The notes under the pieces are model-generated. The model did no database searches, was not told where the DNA came from, and saw only the letters and a list, made by a program, of their open reading frames with translations. Positions 1 through 12,289 of a stretch of DNA of 64,000 nucleotides are shown piece by piece; within the stretch, counting starts at the first letter, position 1, and each line of letters starts with the position of its first letter. The position numbers and the translations under genes were made by a program. The DNA comes from Kingdonia uniflora (lineage: Eukaryota > Streptophyta > Magnoliopsida > Ranunculales > Circaeasteraceae). The stretch covers positions 1,922,001-1,986,000 of the forward strand of contig JACGCM010001511.1 of the NCBI GenBank assembly GCA_014058105.1, written 5' to 3'.

Positions 1-108
1 CTGTACTAGATTGGAATTGCAGAGGTATTGGGAACAATAAAACTCTAGTTCTTAATGTTTGGCCCTGTACTAGTTTGAAATTGCAGAGGTATTGGGAACA
101 ATAAAACG
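1..108 (+). repeat. 43-bp direct duplication at the start of the LINE endonuclease
   Basis: Bases 1-43 recur almost exactly at 66-108, 65 bp apart, both running from 'ctgtacta' to 'aataaaac'. The repeated stretch encodes the first endonuclease motif (W-N-C-R-G-I-G-N-N-K-T). Only the second copy leads in frame into the rest of the domain, so the first copy is a local tandem duplication within the dead LINE. Confidence 0.8.
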
Positions 109-592
109 GTACAACATCTTAAGAGCTTAATAAAAAAGCACAAGGTTTATATTGCGGCTTTGTTAGAACCTTTCTTGGATGTAACATAACTGCCATTTAT
201 TGTTAAAAGGTATAGTTCTGATGCTTTCTTATCTAATAATTCAGAGAGAAAAAATATGGATTATGCAGAAATCTGGTTTTGAGGTAGATACGATTTATGC
301 TTCAAATCAAATGTTTAATTGCAGTGTATCTTGTCATAACTGGAATGCATGTGTAACCTTCGTGTATGCCAAGTATGAGGTTATAGATAGAAGATCATTA
401 TGGGATGACCTAATCTCGTTATCTAATGGCAGTTCTGAACCTTGGCTAATTGCTGGAGATTTTAATGCAATTAGATGCAACTCTAGGAAGATTGTCAAAA
501 GACTTAGAAATCCTTCTTCAATGAGGGAATTTGAATACATGATACAAGCAACTGAAATCTTAGAAGTCAACTATGTGGGGTACTTGGTGTAA
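66..592 (+). pseudogene. LINE ORF2 endonuclease domain (EEP family), broken
   Basis: This domain nicks the target DNA to prime LINE integration. The visible motifs are W-N-C-R-G near the start, an acidic L-E-P-F segment about 35 residues later, and A-G-D-F-N-A-I around 455-475, which carries the catalytic Asp and Asn of the family. The frame changes near 200 and stops at 592, so the protein cannot be made as a unit. The linker that follows (968-1537 is its longest open stretch) has the helical character usual between endonuclease and reverse transcriptase. Confidence 0.8.
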
Positions 593-1544
593 TGAACATA
601 GTGGAAGTACAAGATTTGGGCTAGATTGAACCGAGGTTTTGCAAACACTAACTTCAAAACATCCTTTCCAGGACCCAAGGTGTAATATCTGGATAGAACC
701 TGCTATGATCATGCACTACTGCTTTTTTCTTTCTCTAATGATGTATATGCGGGACCCAGGACCTTCAAATTCGTGAAAATATGGACACTACATGATCACT
801 TCGTGCCTTTTATTGCTCAATTGTGTCCTTTTGGGGTCTATGGCAATGGTTTAGAATCATTTGGGTACAAAGCTAAGAAAATTAGGCATGCTCTTAAGGT
901 ATGGATCATAAATGTATTTGGAAATGTTTCCTAAAACATCAACAGGCTCAAAGACAAGATCACAGAGTTGGATTTTATGTTGTTGGATGGGTGGGATGAG
1001 CAGACTGGCCAAAAATTGAATGGTGCAGAACAAGAACTTGCTGGAATGCAGCACAAAGAAAAGATTCTTTGGAAAGAAAAATCCAGGAACACTTGGTTAC
1101 AAGAGGAGGATGCCAATACTAACATCTTTCATAAGGTCACTCAGGTGCGAAGAAAGCTTTCTTATTTCTCTAATTTTGTTCTCACTGATGGCAACCATAC
1201 ACAAGATATGGAAGAGATTCATAAGGCTGTAGTTTTATACTGTAACTCTATTCTTACTGCTGATGCTGTCGCCAGTAACATAGAGTTATTTGACTTTATA
1301 CCTGCTCTGGTCAATGAGAATGATAATGCTACGTTAATGCACATACCTACCATAGAGAAAGTTAAAAATAATCTATTCAGCATTCTGGAGATAGTGTACC
1401 AGGATGTGATGGCTTCACCTTCCATTTTATTATCACAGCTTCGGAAATCATCATGGAAGACCTGCATGGGGCAGTTAAAGAATTGTTCAATGGAGCTCCA
1501 CTTAACAAGTTATATACTTCATCTCTCATTAATTTGATTCCTTA

Positions 1545-3233
1545 ACTGGAGTCCCCAACTATGCTAGGTGATTACAGGCCTATTAGTTTATGCTCAGTGG
1601 TTTACAAAGTGTTTTAAAAAATTATTGCAGCAAGACTTTGTACTTTGTTGCCAAAACTAATTTCTAGAAACCAAGGAGCTTATGTGAAAGGCAAGGATAT
1701 CAGTGAAAGCATCACCTTGGCTCAAGAACTGGTTGAGGAGCTAAAAAGAAAAGTGTGAGGACATAATGTCATGGTCAAGATTGATATGGCTAAGGCATAT
1801 AACAGACTTGACAAGCAAGTTCTTTCTAGATTTGGCTTTAGTTCTAAATTGATTGATCTGATTGGGCAATGTGTTACAACTCCGTGGTTCTCAGTGTAAT
1901 TGCAAGGGGTTTGTAAGGGCTACTTGAAATCTTCTAGAGGATTCAGGCATGGTGATCCATTATCTCCAATGCTATTCATTATAGTTGAGGAGGTGCTTTC
2001 AAGGGGCCTGAGAAAAGAATTTGAAGATGGGAGAATCGGTTATTATGCTTCTTCTAGAGGTTGCATCTCCTTTACACATTTGCATTATGCTGATGACTTT
2101 ATAGTTTTTCTTAATGGGAGTAAAAGCTCTATTTAAGGTTTGATGTTTTTCTTACTAGATATGAAGGTCTATCAGGGTAGCTGGTCAAGAAAAGCAAGAG
2201 TGGGATCTATTTGCATCGCAAGACACTTCCCTCCAGGAAAAACATCATACAGGTTGCTTGTGGTTTCCAGCTTAGGAACTTTCCTATTATATACTTGGAA
2301 GCTCCTATTTTTCTTATGGCAGAGCACTGTTAGAATATTTCAATCCTTTTGTTCAGAAAATCCAAAAAATGGTGGAGGGGTGGATGGGCAAACTCCTTAA
2401 AACTGGGGCCAAACTGATCTTAATCTAGCATGTGTTGAATTCAATGCCAATACATCTTTTAACATGCCTGCAAGTCCCTAAAACTATCATAATGAGGTTG
2501 GAAAAGATTTTTTCTTATGTCTTTTGGGGCACATAAGATGGCAGACCAAAGAAGCACTGGATAGCTTAGGCAGGTTTATGTAAGAACAGAGATGAAGGTG
2601 GTCTTGGGCTTAAAAGCATGAATTATATTCAGACCAGTTTTATCCTTAAAAGGTGCTGGAATTTACTACATCATAACACACTATGGGCTGATATTCTGAG
2701 AAGCAAATATATGAGAAACAATACTCTCACAACTACATACGATGCTTCTAGATTGTGGAGAAATATGGCTGGCCTCTTTGAAACTACTAAAGCAAGCACG
2801 GCATGGAATTTAGGAAAGGGCAATCTAGATTTCTAGGCAAATAATTGGTATGGGGAAGGAGAATTGCAAGTGCTACTCAACATTGAGCCCAACCAAAAGA
2901 TAATGGTCAAAGGTATTATTGATAACCAAGGTGTTTGGCATTGGGAATTACTTAACTCTAAAATACCACCAGCTTGGAGAGAAATACTTAATAACAGGTT
3001 TTTTCTTTCAGCTGAAGTTGATACACCTTATTGGGACTTATCTCCCGATGGAAATTTTCCTATCAAATTAGTTTGGATCTTTTGGTGGGAATCTTTTGTA
3101 AAACAAGACAAAATGGAGTGGATATGGCACTATGCTTTAACTGTAAAAATTCATATATTTTCTTGGAAACAATGGAAGAATATCATACCTGTGGATAGTA
3201 TACTCCAAACTTATGTGCCTACGAGCAATGTGG
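1545..3233 (+). pseudogene. LINE ORF2 reverse transcriptase, thumb and zf-RVT region, broken
   Basis: The reverse transcriptase copies LINE RNA at the nick. Readable motifs in order are D-Y-R-P-I-S-L-C (about 1570), N-Q-G-A-Y-V-K-G (about 1670), V-K-I-D-M-A-K-A-Y (about 1775), F-R-H-G-D-P-L-S-P (about 1945) and L-H-Y-A-D-D-F (about 2080). The catalytic Asp pair is still present. Stops interrupt at 1757 and elsewhere. Past 2140 the thumb region (a G-G-L-G-L-K motif near 2600) and a zf-RVT-like segment (W-I-W-H-Y-A-L near 3120) can be followed in shifted frames to about 3233. Confidence 0.88.
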
Positions 3234-3289
3234 CACGCGCTAGCGTATGCAAACGCAATATTTTTAAGATTCAAGTTGGGTTTGAGTGT

Positions 3290-4235
3290 TCTTTAATGAA
3301 TAATACATGAGCGCTCAAATACTCATAAAATGTCATCTGTTCCTTCTGTGAATTTCCAACGTCTCTATCATTGTGATTACCATCCTTGTCGAGACAAAAA
3401 TACCTCTCGCCAAAAACCATATGTAGAAGTAACACTCCTAACTATAAACATCACACTTCTTTGATATCCCACTGCCCGCGTACTGTTGAGGAGCCATGCA
3501 TCCATCTGTCCCACGTATTATGTTTGAACTCTACTTTTATCTTCAATCATCAACTGAGACATCCCCAAATCAGATACTGTCGCTTGGCAATCTTTATCAA
3601 GAAGAATGTTCTCCGACTTGATGTCAAGATGTAATATATGCGGGTGGCACTCATGAAGAAGGTACACAATGGCCTAGGCAACTTCAAGTGCAACCTTCAT
3701 CCTCCAGCTCTGAGATAAAAATTGACCAGTGCTACCACCCATCCTTGTGAAAATCCAAGTGTCCAACAACCCATTAGGTAAGAGATCATAAACAATGAAG
3801 GAAGCTCTTCCTGTTTCAATCATTTGTCTACAATATCAACGTAGGCGAACAAGATATTCCCACTCCTCCCCAGATTACAGTCGTTCAACTCGTTTCACTG
3901 CAATCGGTGTCCCGTCCTCCAATACGACCTTGAAGACTGAACCTGACCCGCTACTACCAAGCTTATTTGGGAAGTCATTTGTCACAGTTTTGAGGTCTTC
4001 GAAACAAAATTCTCTAGGAAGTCTAGCAAGCTCCCACAGATTCCAGTTTTCTGTTTAAGCCTCGATATCATGATGGGAATCCATTAAGTCTAATGTACTA
4101 TGAGTTTGATTTGATTTGATTTGATATGTAGAGCCAGACAGGGAAGGAAGCTTGATTTCGAGAGGGAGAAGGAGATAGAAACCCAAAACTGCCATCCAAT
4201 TGGGCAATTTATGGTTGGATTACCTAGATAATTTC
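3290..4235 (-). pseudogene. Receptor-like protein kinase fragment (SD2-5 / G-type lectin RLK-like), broken
   Basis: Minus-strand reading gives a hydrophobic stretch (near 4205-4180) and then a kinase domain. The Gly-rich loop G-S-S-G-S-G-S-V-F is near 3970 and the ATP-binding Lys in I-A-V-K-R is near 3905. The catalytic loop H-L-D-I-K-S-E-N-I-L-L-D is near 3625, followed by D-L-G in place of D-F-G and a decayed M-R-G-T..A-P activation segment near 3500. An HxDIKxEN loop with this spacing fits membrane receptor-like kinases of the SD2-5 group. At least four stops or frameshifts make it non-functional. The extracellular part is absent. Its upstream edge sits within about 100 bp of a PDR transporter fragment on the same strand, so the junction is not a normal gene boundary. 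Subfamily is inferred from motif feel, not from a search. Confidence 0.75.
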
Positions 4236-4339
4236 CATGGTACTTCTGTACCATAGAAATAATCCAAGCCTTCCAAAACATGCCTCGTCATACGCGTTGG
4301 TGGAATGGACTTCTAAAACCAAAGCAAAAAGATGGGTTT

Positions 4340-6116
4340 TTTTTTGGTACCCTATATGGTAATGTTTCCCTCTATATATCCACCAATTTTCCTTTCCTGC
4401 CATTACATCCATCATAGTCGTCTTACCAGCTCCACTAGCACCCATTAGAGCAGTAAGGACTCCAAGCCTGAAGGCTCCACTCACATTTTTAAGAAGCAAC
4501 AAGCGATCTTCAGGAACACCTTAAACTTTCATTTCCTACAATATATATTAAAATAAGAAATTTATCATCTTTGTGATGAAAATAACCTATTACAATCTAA
4601 TAAATAAACATACATATAAGTATCATCTATATAAGTGGTGCTTACATGTATAGCAGATACTTGTAAGTTAAAGCTACCTGTGGCATGTCAACAGCATATG
4701 TAATTTCATCGAAGGTGATTGAAAGAGGCTGGAATGGAAGAACCATTCCACGCTTCCTATTTTAAGCTTCATCAATGGTATTTGCGCTCACAGATGAAGT
4801 CCTCGGTGAGATACCTTTCCTTCTTATTGAGTCGCCGTTATCTACACTTATATGAATCCAATTTAGCATATATGCAAAGAATAAACTGGTAGAATGTCAA
4901 TGAAAATGTCTTTAATTTGATCACCTCCAGATAAGGTGTGACTAAAAGGAACTCCAACGACGAAACGACGCCCTTATGACTTCTTGAGTTACGGTAGAAG
5001 ATTTCTCATTTAGTGTTTCTTCTGACATAACTGTCTGAGATTTACCGAATGCTGAAGTAATTTGATTAGAGTATTAGAAATGGGGTCATATGTGGCAAAA
5101 AGGATGTAATAAAGTGAAAAAAGGACAAAATTACACGGCTGAGAAAAGAGAGTGCTAAAGTGAAAATAGCGTTAAATAGGAAGATATAAACAATCATCAC
5201 CCGTACTCCAATCCAATACCAATGCGCTTCAGCAAATAATCCACGAGACTTAAGAACTCTCTCACTTCCAGTGTTTCCGTAAAATTAGGAAGAACCTATA
5301 ATAATTAAATAAATGCAAAATTTAATTGATTCCCATAGATAGAGTTTCCTCATATATTTCTGATTACTTCGTTTACTTTTTTGTTCTAGAACTTACACGA
5401 CTCCAACTCTTTCCAAGGAACTCATTTACTTCTAGTGCATTCTGCGCGTACATCATTGGGGATGTCCAGTATCCCCATAACCACCATTTCTTTGCATTAT
5501 CTAAAGTGAATATAAGCATTCTCAAATTAGAACAATTAATTCAAAGCTCCAAGTACGGAAAAGCTTCAGTTCTAAATATTCATTACATTATTCTGCAGCA
5601 TACCTCGTGACAAATCAAAGCCACCCAGAACAACTAGAATTGCAAACAAATCAAATGTATTTGCAGCAATCATGTTTCTTCCTAACGCGGCGACCAATCT
5701 GAAAAGTTCAGAAGCTATCTGGTTAATGAGTATGAAAAGAAGGTACTGTTTGAAAAACCTGCATTTGAGAAAATTAATTCCATCTATCTCTTGAAAACTC
5801 AAAAGAAAGCATATCTTGAGAAGAACCAGTATGTTCTACTTATTTCATTACCTTTCTATGTTTGGATCAAACCCAATGACATAGTAAGTGAGGAAGACTC
5901 AAATAGAGGCTTCAAGAAATGTGAAGGGGATCTTCAAAATCCATGTAGGAAGTGAGTAGGCCCAGGAAGGATAGAATTGAAGATCTCTTTGCTTGTAATA
6001 TACAGGAAGTTTAAGATGGCCATGGAAAGCTCTGCAAATCCGTTACACTGAATCATTATGAGAGAGAAATAAAGGGCTCTCATAAAAATCCCACCATCAA
6101 TTATTGAATATCGAGG
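4340..6116 (-). pseudogene. PDR-type ABCG transporter, 3' part: end of TMD1, linker, start of NBD2
   Basis: Full-size ABCG/PDR proteins pump hydrophobic compounds across the plasma membrane. On the minus strand, exons can be followed with GT-AG borders: 6116-5852 (D-G-G-I-F-M, continuing the exon interrupted by element A), 5758-5604 (R-N-M-I-A-A-N-T-F), 5500-5397 (K-K-W-W-L-W-G-Y-W-T-S-P), 5295 to about 4930 (H-W-Y-W-I-G), up to 4678 (F-Q-P-L-S-I-T-F-D-E-I), and 4535 to about 4340. The last carries the NBD2 Walker A motif G-A-S-G-A-G-K-T-T. Stops occur at about 5910, 4765 and 4520. The match ends just after Walker A, so the rest of NBD2 and TMD2 are missing. Confidence 0.9.
6112..6116. repeat. 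Target-site duplication of element A, left copy (CGAGG)
   Basis: CGAGG precedes the 5' LTR and TGAGG (23591-23595) follows the 3' LTR. The single C-to-T difference fits CpG decay. Dropping the element and one copy restores an uninterrupted PDR exon. Confidence 0.8.
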
Positions 6117-6647
6117 TGTAGTAGCATATTCTCTAGAATCGAAAAGAGTAAGCCAGCACAGTGTAGTCGAAGACATATCATAGTCGAAGACAACCCAATA
6201 CCTATAAGCCGGAACAGTGTAGTGGAAGACAGCTCAACATTCTAGAAGATACAATAAGTCCTCGACCTACCAAAAGTAGCCGTTGAAGTCTGGTCAAAAG
6301 AGAGCTGGTAGAGATCCGAGAAGTTCGCCCACTCCCCCCGAAATAGGAAGTTATTTCTTTTTTGAAAAACTGCCTGTATCTACAATAAATACAGGCAGAG
6401 AATTGATTATTCAAGACCGAGAAATCTTCACACGTTACCAATTACAACCTTTAAAACCTGCTATCATTTCAAAACACTGTAATAACTAACAACATAGTAT
6501 ATTTTACATAAAAACCCTCCCCGAGGTCGTGGTTTTTCCCAGCTTTTACTGAGTTTTCCATGTAAAATTTCGTCTACCTAGTTTATTGCAGCCTCTTTAC
6601 GAATAAGAATTGGCGAAAATTTCCCTCCCAGAAAATCTGTCACTACA
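6117..6647 (+). repeat. Element A 5' LTR
   Basis: Starts TGTAGTAGCATATT and ends TCACTACA. A TATA-like ACAATAAATACAGG lies near 6382-6395; the 3' LTR has the better CTATAAATACAGG. The block at about 6510-6545 (cctccccgaggtcgtggttttt) is shared, in coding orientation, with the LTRs of elements B, C and D. The 5' LTR is 41 bp longer than the 3' copy, mainly from one deletion in the latter. Confidence 0.9.
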
Positions 6648-6667
6648 ATTGACGTCGTCTGTGGGAA
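6648..6667 (+). promoter_or_regulatory. Element A primer-binding leader
   Basis: ATTGACGTCGTCTGTGGGAA directly follows the 5' LTR. Elements B, C and D have the same leader (TTTGGCACC(G/A)TCTGTGGGAA with changes). The conserved position marks it as the primer-binding region; I do not assign the tRNA. Confidence 0.65.
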
Positions 6668-6710
6668 TTACCACACTTTCTTCTACCATTTCTGATCTAA
6701 ACACCCTCCG

Positions 6711-8261
6711 ATGACAAACATGAACTTGATAAGCCATTCCAGTACCGTAAGAGATCAGGAAATACTAGGAGCTATTGATCTACACGGTGCTGTACTCGAA
6801 CTTTAAAAACAAATGGCCATAGAAAAAACCTAGCGACAGGAAGATCAGCATATCCACGCTCAAGCCCTTCAAACGGAGATAGACCAACGAAGAAAAGCCT
6901 TGGATCAGAAAAGTCAAACACATCAAAAAGAGATGGAGAGACTACGAAGGATACGAGATCAACTCAGTGCCCGTCAGATATCATCTCCACTCGCTCGAAG
7001 TGAACATCGATCAAGGGCGGTTCAATGAGATGATCAGCTGAGAGAGGATGATCAACGAATTTCTTAATCCAGATCATAAAATCAAAATAGAGCCTATCGA
7101 CATTTTGGCTTAACCTCTTCAGCCTCGACAACCCAAGGTAGTCGACGCACATGTCACCAGACCCATCCGCCAGAATGAAGGCCCATCAGAGATCGATTGG
7201 GACCAGAAGGACAGGGCAATTTTATTCCTCAGATCGCAACCCTACCTCTTCCCCCACAATAGTTCGTTACCTTAGACAACCTTAATAATAGAATCCAATC
7301 CATTCACACTGACATCCCAGGCCGCTGATCAACGCTTGATAAAATCGAAACGAACCCCATATCTCCATATCTCGAAAATATGCCCATCCCAGAAAATTTC
7401 TATATGCCCAAATTCATTCAGTATACGGGCATGACTGACCCGTTTACACATGTTCGAGATTTCAAAGCTGTGGTTGGGTTATACTCCAAACTCGACCATA
7501 TGCTGTGTAGGTTATTCAACATGAGCCTAAAGGAAGAACCACACCGATGGTTCCACACCATCCAAGAAGCCTCCATCACCACTTTTTACCAATTGCGACA
7601 ACTTTTCGAATCTAATTACGCACATGCTAGGGAACGAGAAATCACTATTGATTCCTTGTTAAACTTCGAGCAAGGAGCAAAAGAAACCCTGACAAACTTT
7701 TATAAGCGTTTTCTTCAGGAAACAAGGAAAATTGGGAATTTAGACCCTAAAATCGTAGTTCTGGCATTAACCTCCGCTCTGCACATTGACTCAAAAGTTC
7801 AAGAAGAACTTACCCTACACAAGCCTCGCATAGTCTCTGAGATGATTGATGTGGTTAATAACTATATCGAACTGGAGTGGCCAAAAAAAGATAAATTGGA
7901 AAGCTCATCTGTAATCCATTCTCGAAAAGCATCTTCGAATCCAGGTCAGTGAACAATCACTCCTGAAGCACCGAAACTAGGCGACAGAAATACCGATAAC
8001 AATAAAAGAAGGGACGGAAAACCAGACAGACCTGCCCTAGTTTTACCGCCAATGATAACAACTCTCTCTACTATCTTGTCTACGATAAAGGGAGATGAAT
8101 GTTATCGCGCACCACAGACAATTACCGATCTTCCCAACAGACCCTTATGTCAGTATCATAATGTGCATAGTCACAAAACTAACAATTGTTACTCCCTCAT
8201 CCGAATCTTTCATTGTATTCTATTATCTGGAAGACTCTACAATTATATCATCGACATCTAG
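6711..8261 (+). pseudogene. Element A gag: coiled-coil start, gag domain, zinc knuckle
   Basis: Gag forms the particle that packages element RNA. The first part (6711-7150) is rich in Gln, Glu, Lys and Arg and reads as a coiled coil, with stops. The gag domain is intact from 7380 to 7952 (Y-T-G-M-T-D-P-F, then E-P-H-R-W-F, then F-Y-Q-L-R-Q-L-F), the usual retrotransposon gag pattern. After a stop, C-Q-Y-H-N-V-H-S-H-K-T-N-N-C near 8150-8190 is the CxxHxxxxHxxxxC knuckle usual for this lineage. The first Met at 6711 is the earliest in the leader. Confidence 0.85.
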
Positions 8262-8336
8262 AAGTTTCTCGAGGATCAAGCAAAAAATAAAGACGTCGAG
8301 CAAAATCAAGACCAGGGACAAGCTCGCCACTTTTAT

Positions 8337-8954
8337 ATGATCGAGATTGAAAATGGGAAGAAAAGAAAACAAGACGATCGCATTACATCTTGCTGCAAAA
8401 TTACTTCTTTAGACAAATCAGCAAAACTTCTCCTGAGCACAAGCAAGAAAAATAGTCTTTACCAGATAGCCTTCAAAGATTATAACACCAGCCATGTTAT
8501 ATACCCTTATGATGACCCTCTTGTTATTATGCTCAAAGTTGGGCAAGATTACCTCCATACACTTCTCATCGATACAGGAAGAGCCACAAATGTCTTGTTT
8601 CGAAGAGAAATTGAAGTCCTCGGCCTTACAGATTCGGTCAAAGCTTTGACAACAACAATTACGGGCTTCAATGGTTTAAAAGAATCAACTATCAGAGAAA
8701 TCAATCTGCCAGTTCTGGCAGGTTCAGAAACTACATTCGTCAAATTTCTTGCCATCGATGCAAAGTCCAAATATTTGGGAATTTTGGGTCGAAGTTGGTT
8801 ACATTCTATCAAGGCAGTGCCATCAACTTATCATCTAGCACTACGTTTTCCAATGGATCACGGAGTCTATGAAATCAAAGGCAGCCAAGCAACAGCAAGA
8901 ATGTGCGAAAATACCACAACCAACCCTCATACAATTAAACTCCTCAAAGCGTAG
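8337..8954 (+). pseudogene. Element A aspartic protease
   Basis: The protease cuts the Gag-Pol polyprotein. The active-site triad is readable as L-L-I-D-T-G-R-A-T-N-V-L-F near 8560-8600, followed by the flap region (I-T-G-F-N-G) and a second conserved segment, I-L-G-R-S-W-L-H. The catalytic D-T-G is intact and this stretch is open for 205 codons. It is split from gag by a shift and ends at a stop before RT. It is the best-preserved domain of element A. Confidence 0.85.
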
Positions 8955-8959
8955 CAACT

Positions 8960-10940
8960 ACAGCACGAGGAGTCAACGACATTCAAACAACATGACACCG
9001 AGATGGTCACATCTGTTGAACTCGATGGCCCAGGGCGTACAACCTTCATCGGCTCTAAATTATTGACCGACGAAAAAATGGCCATGATACAGCTGCTTAA
9101 GCAAAACATCGACATCTTCGCCTAGACTTTCCAAGAAATACCTGGCATTGATCCTTTTATCGTTTACCACCAATTCAACCACCTTCCCGACAGTAAATCT
9201 GTCATTCAAAAATGACAAAATCTAGCTCCCCGACTATGAGATACAGTCAACAAAGAAATTGATCAACTCTTTCATGTAGGATTTATTCAGGAAGCCAAAT
9301 ATCCGAAATGTGTTTTTAATATCATTGATGTACCAATTTTATTTTGTAAAATCAGGGTTTGTGTTGACTTCACAGAGCCCAACAAGTTCACACCCAAAGA
9401 TAGTTTTCCGCTACCATTAATTCTGCAACTTCTCGATTAAGTCGCTGGACATGACCATCTATCTATGATAGATGCCGCCTCGGGATACAACCAAGCACCA
9501 CTCACTGAAGAAGATCAGGAAAAAATAACCTTCATAACTGAAAGAGTTTTTTGCTATTAGTAATGCCTTTTGGGTTAAAGAATGCTGGAGCCACATACCA
9601 ACGACTGGTAACCCAAATGTTCAAAGACCACCTCAGCAAAATCATGGAAGTTTATATCGATAATATGATATGTAAAATCCTGAAGAGAGATGATCATCCA
9701 AACAACCTTCAAACTATCTTCGATATCCTTCGCAAATACCAGATGAAACTCCACCCGGAAAAATGTCAATTCAGCGTCACATCTAGCAAGTTCTTGGGGC
9801 ATCTCGTTAGCAAAAGAGTGATAAAAATTGATTCAACTCAAATCAAAGCACTCATGGCAATGCCATCTTCTCGAACGAAAAAAGAAGTTCAAAAATTTGC
9901 CGGCAAAATGGTCATTCTTCACAGATTCATCTTCAAGTCATCTGATCGATGCAAACTCCTTTACCTTTCTCTTCGTGGCAACCTCACTCTTTTTTCCTAT
10001 AAACAACAAAAGGATATCATTTGAACTCCTGACTGTGAAATGGCTTTCCATGATCTTAAACGATACTTGGGGCGTCCTCCTATGAGTACTCCAATTGATG
10101 GTAAATCCCTTAATATGTACTTATCCGTAACGGAAGAGTCAATCAATTTTGTTCTTATTCAAGAAGATGATGGCGTAGAAAAACCAATCTACTTCCTCAG
10201 CAAAACCCTTATGCCTGCTGAAAAATGATATACAACAACATAAAAACAGCTACTTGCCTTCGTCTACAGCTCTCAAAAACTTCGTCCCTACTTTCAAGCT
10301 CATCCTATCAAGGTTATCACCAATTACCCTCTTAAACTGGTAATCTCCAAAAAAGAAAAATCTCGCAGAATCCAGCAATGGTCTATTTTTCTTGGAGAAT
10401 ATAATATTTCCTTCGAACCTCAAATATCCATCATGGGACAAGCAGTGGCCGACTTTTTTTACAGATTTTCCTGTCGAAGACCCCGATTGGGAAGAACTTG
10501 AAGAAATCTTCACAGATGATTCAATTGAAGAACATGACGCATAGTCTAAAAGCTTAGGTTGGCGGCTTTTAACAGACCACAAGGATCTGGAATTAGTATA
10601 CTCCTCGTTACACCTTCCAATGATCGCATCGAAAAAACTATCAAACTCAACATCTAAGCTACCAATAATGAGACCGAATACGAGGGAATCTTACATAGTC
10701 TCGATCTTGCACTTACTCTCGGAGCTGAAGAATTAACAGTATATGTTGAATCTTTACTCATGGTAAATCATTGTAACAAAACTTTTAAGACAACAGGCAA
10801 AATGGTTTATTACGCAGCTTTGGTCAAAGAAAGGATAAAAAATTCAAGCATGCAGCAATATTTTATTTACCTTGACAAGAAAATTGCCATACTGATACGT
10901 TAGCTTACATCGCTGCCATACTGGAAGACAGTAAAAAAAG
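8960..10940 (+). pseudogene. Element A reverse transcriptase with two RNase H domains
   Basis: The RT begins in broken frames (V-C-V-D-F-T-E-P-N-K near 9365, S-M-I-D-A-A-S-G-Y-N near 9470). It continues in a clear stretch from 9551 (M-P-F-G-L-K-N-A-G-A-T-Y-Q-R-L). The catalytic box reads Y-I-D-N instead of Y-(I/V)-D-D, so one metal-binding Asp is lost. The first RNase H (10040-10500) follows with K-P-I-Y-F-L-S-K-T-L. A second RNase H-like region (10590-10900) has N-N-E-T-E-Y-E-G-I-L-H-S-L. A doubled RNase H is a known feature of Tat elements. Several stops and shifts are present. Confidence 0.85.
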
Positions 10941-11149
10941 ATCTTTGGAAATCGAGATCATCGAGCATTCTAGCCTTAATATCCTATCAACACACCAGAT
11001 TACCATTACCAAAGATGATGACCCTGATGACTGGAGAATACCCTTTTATGCTTACCTCAACTCCAGCATCCTCCCCAGTATCAAAGATGAAGCTCGATCC
11101 CTATTGGACAAGTACCCCAATTTTACTGTCTAAAATAAAATATTATATC

Positions 11150-12240
11150 GACTCACTTGAGGAGGACCACTTATCGAATGTATCTCACAGAAATAGGCTC
11201 ATATCAAAATCAGAGAGCTTGACGAGGCTATCTGTGGGGCACATGTTTAAGGAAGATCGCTAGCCTAACGCGCATTCACCCAAAGATTATACTGGCCCAA
11301 GATGCGACAAGATTGTGAAGACTTTGTGCGTAAATGCTACAAATGCCAAATCCACGCTCATGATATCAAAAGTCCAACCCTCTACTTGCATGTTAGCAAT
11401 GTCATCTGGCCATTTAAATTATGGGGGATCGACATCATCTGCCCGTTCCATCCAGCATCAAGAGCAGAAGGTTCGTTTTAGTTGTTACTGATTACTTCAC
11501 CAAGTGGGTCGATGAAATTCCTCTTTGCCATACTGATGAGAATGAAGTCATCAAGTTCCTGTGGGAGCATATCATCACCAGGTTTGGTTGTCCGCACATG
11601 ATACGCTCTGATAATGGCAAACAGTCCATCAGCGCTAAAGTACTTTCTTTCCTCTATAAATACAAGATTCATTTAAAAACTTCCATACCATATTATCCTC
11701 AAGGCAACGGACAAGCTGAAGCCATCAATAAAAGTATCAAATCTAGTTTACGCAAATGCCTCGATGATAAAATGGCAGATGGGTGGACGAACTACTCGGT
11801 GTTTTGTGGGCCTATCATACCGCTCCTCGAGTTTCTAAAGGCTACACTCATTTCATGATGGCTTTTAGTACTGAAGCAGTCATCCCTTCAGACCTTGATT
11901 TACCAAGTACCCGACGAAAAATCTCAGATGAAGACAATAAACTCAGACTACTTTGTAACCTCAATTGGATCGCAGAAACCCGATACCAGGCCATTGTCAA
12001 TCTGGGACGATATCATGATACATTGAAAAAGGTATACAACAAAAAAGTTTGAAAATGGAAGATTGGTATTGGAGACCTTGTCCAACGACGGATCCAAGAT
12101 AGTACTCAACTTAAAAATTCTAAAAATTTATCAAAAAACTGGGAAGGGCCCTACATTGTCAGTAACAAAATAGATAGCGGAACTTATTGGCTAATGACTG
12201 AAGACGAAGTCCAGCTCGAATATCTATGAAACACTGCTTA
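11150..12240 (+). pseudogene. Element A integrase
   Basis: Integrase joins element cDNA to the chromosome. The H2C2 finger is recognisable (C-Y-K-C near 11337-11348). The core has the catalytic residues in W-G-I-D-I-I (near 11430), R-S-D-N-G-K (near 11610) and G-Q-A-E-A-I-N-K (near 11710), so the D-D-E triad survives. A C-terminal segment, N-W-E-G-P-Y-I-V ... Y-W-L-M-T-E-D-E, ends near 12230. Frame shifts at about 11780 and stops break the reading. No chromodomain is visible, as expected for Tat rather than the chromoviruses. Confidence 0.85.
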
Positions 12241-12289
12241 CAGATGAGACACTGTAACCATTTACTTCCAATTAAATAAATAATTTGTA

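Larger units (their letters stand above)
1..3240 (+). mobile_element. LINE remnant, L1-type (plant)
   Basis: A decayed non-LTR retrotransposon read on the plus strand. In order it shows the end of an apurinic-type endonuclease, a long linker, a reverse transcriptase with the Y-A-D-D box, the LINE thumb region and a zf-RVT-like segment. The frame is broken by many stops and shifts. No poly-A tail or target-site duplication is visible at the right end, where it gives way near 3240-3300 to a kinase pseudogene on the other strand. The left end continues out of the window or is truncated. Domain assignment rests on motifs I can read; the clade is inferred from the zf-RVT domain and overall order. 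Confidence 0.88.
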
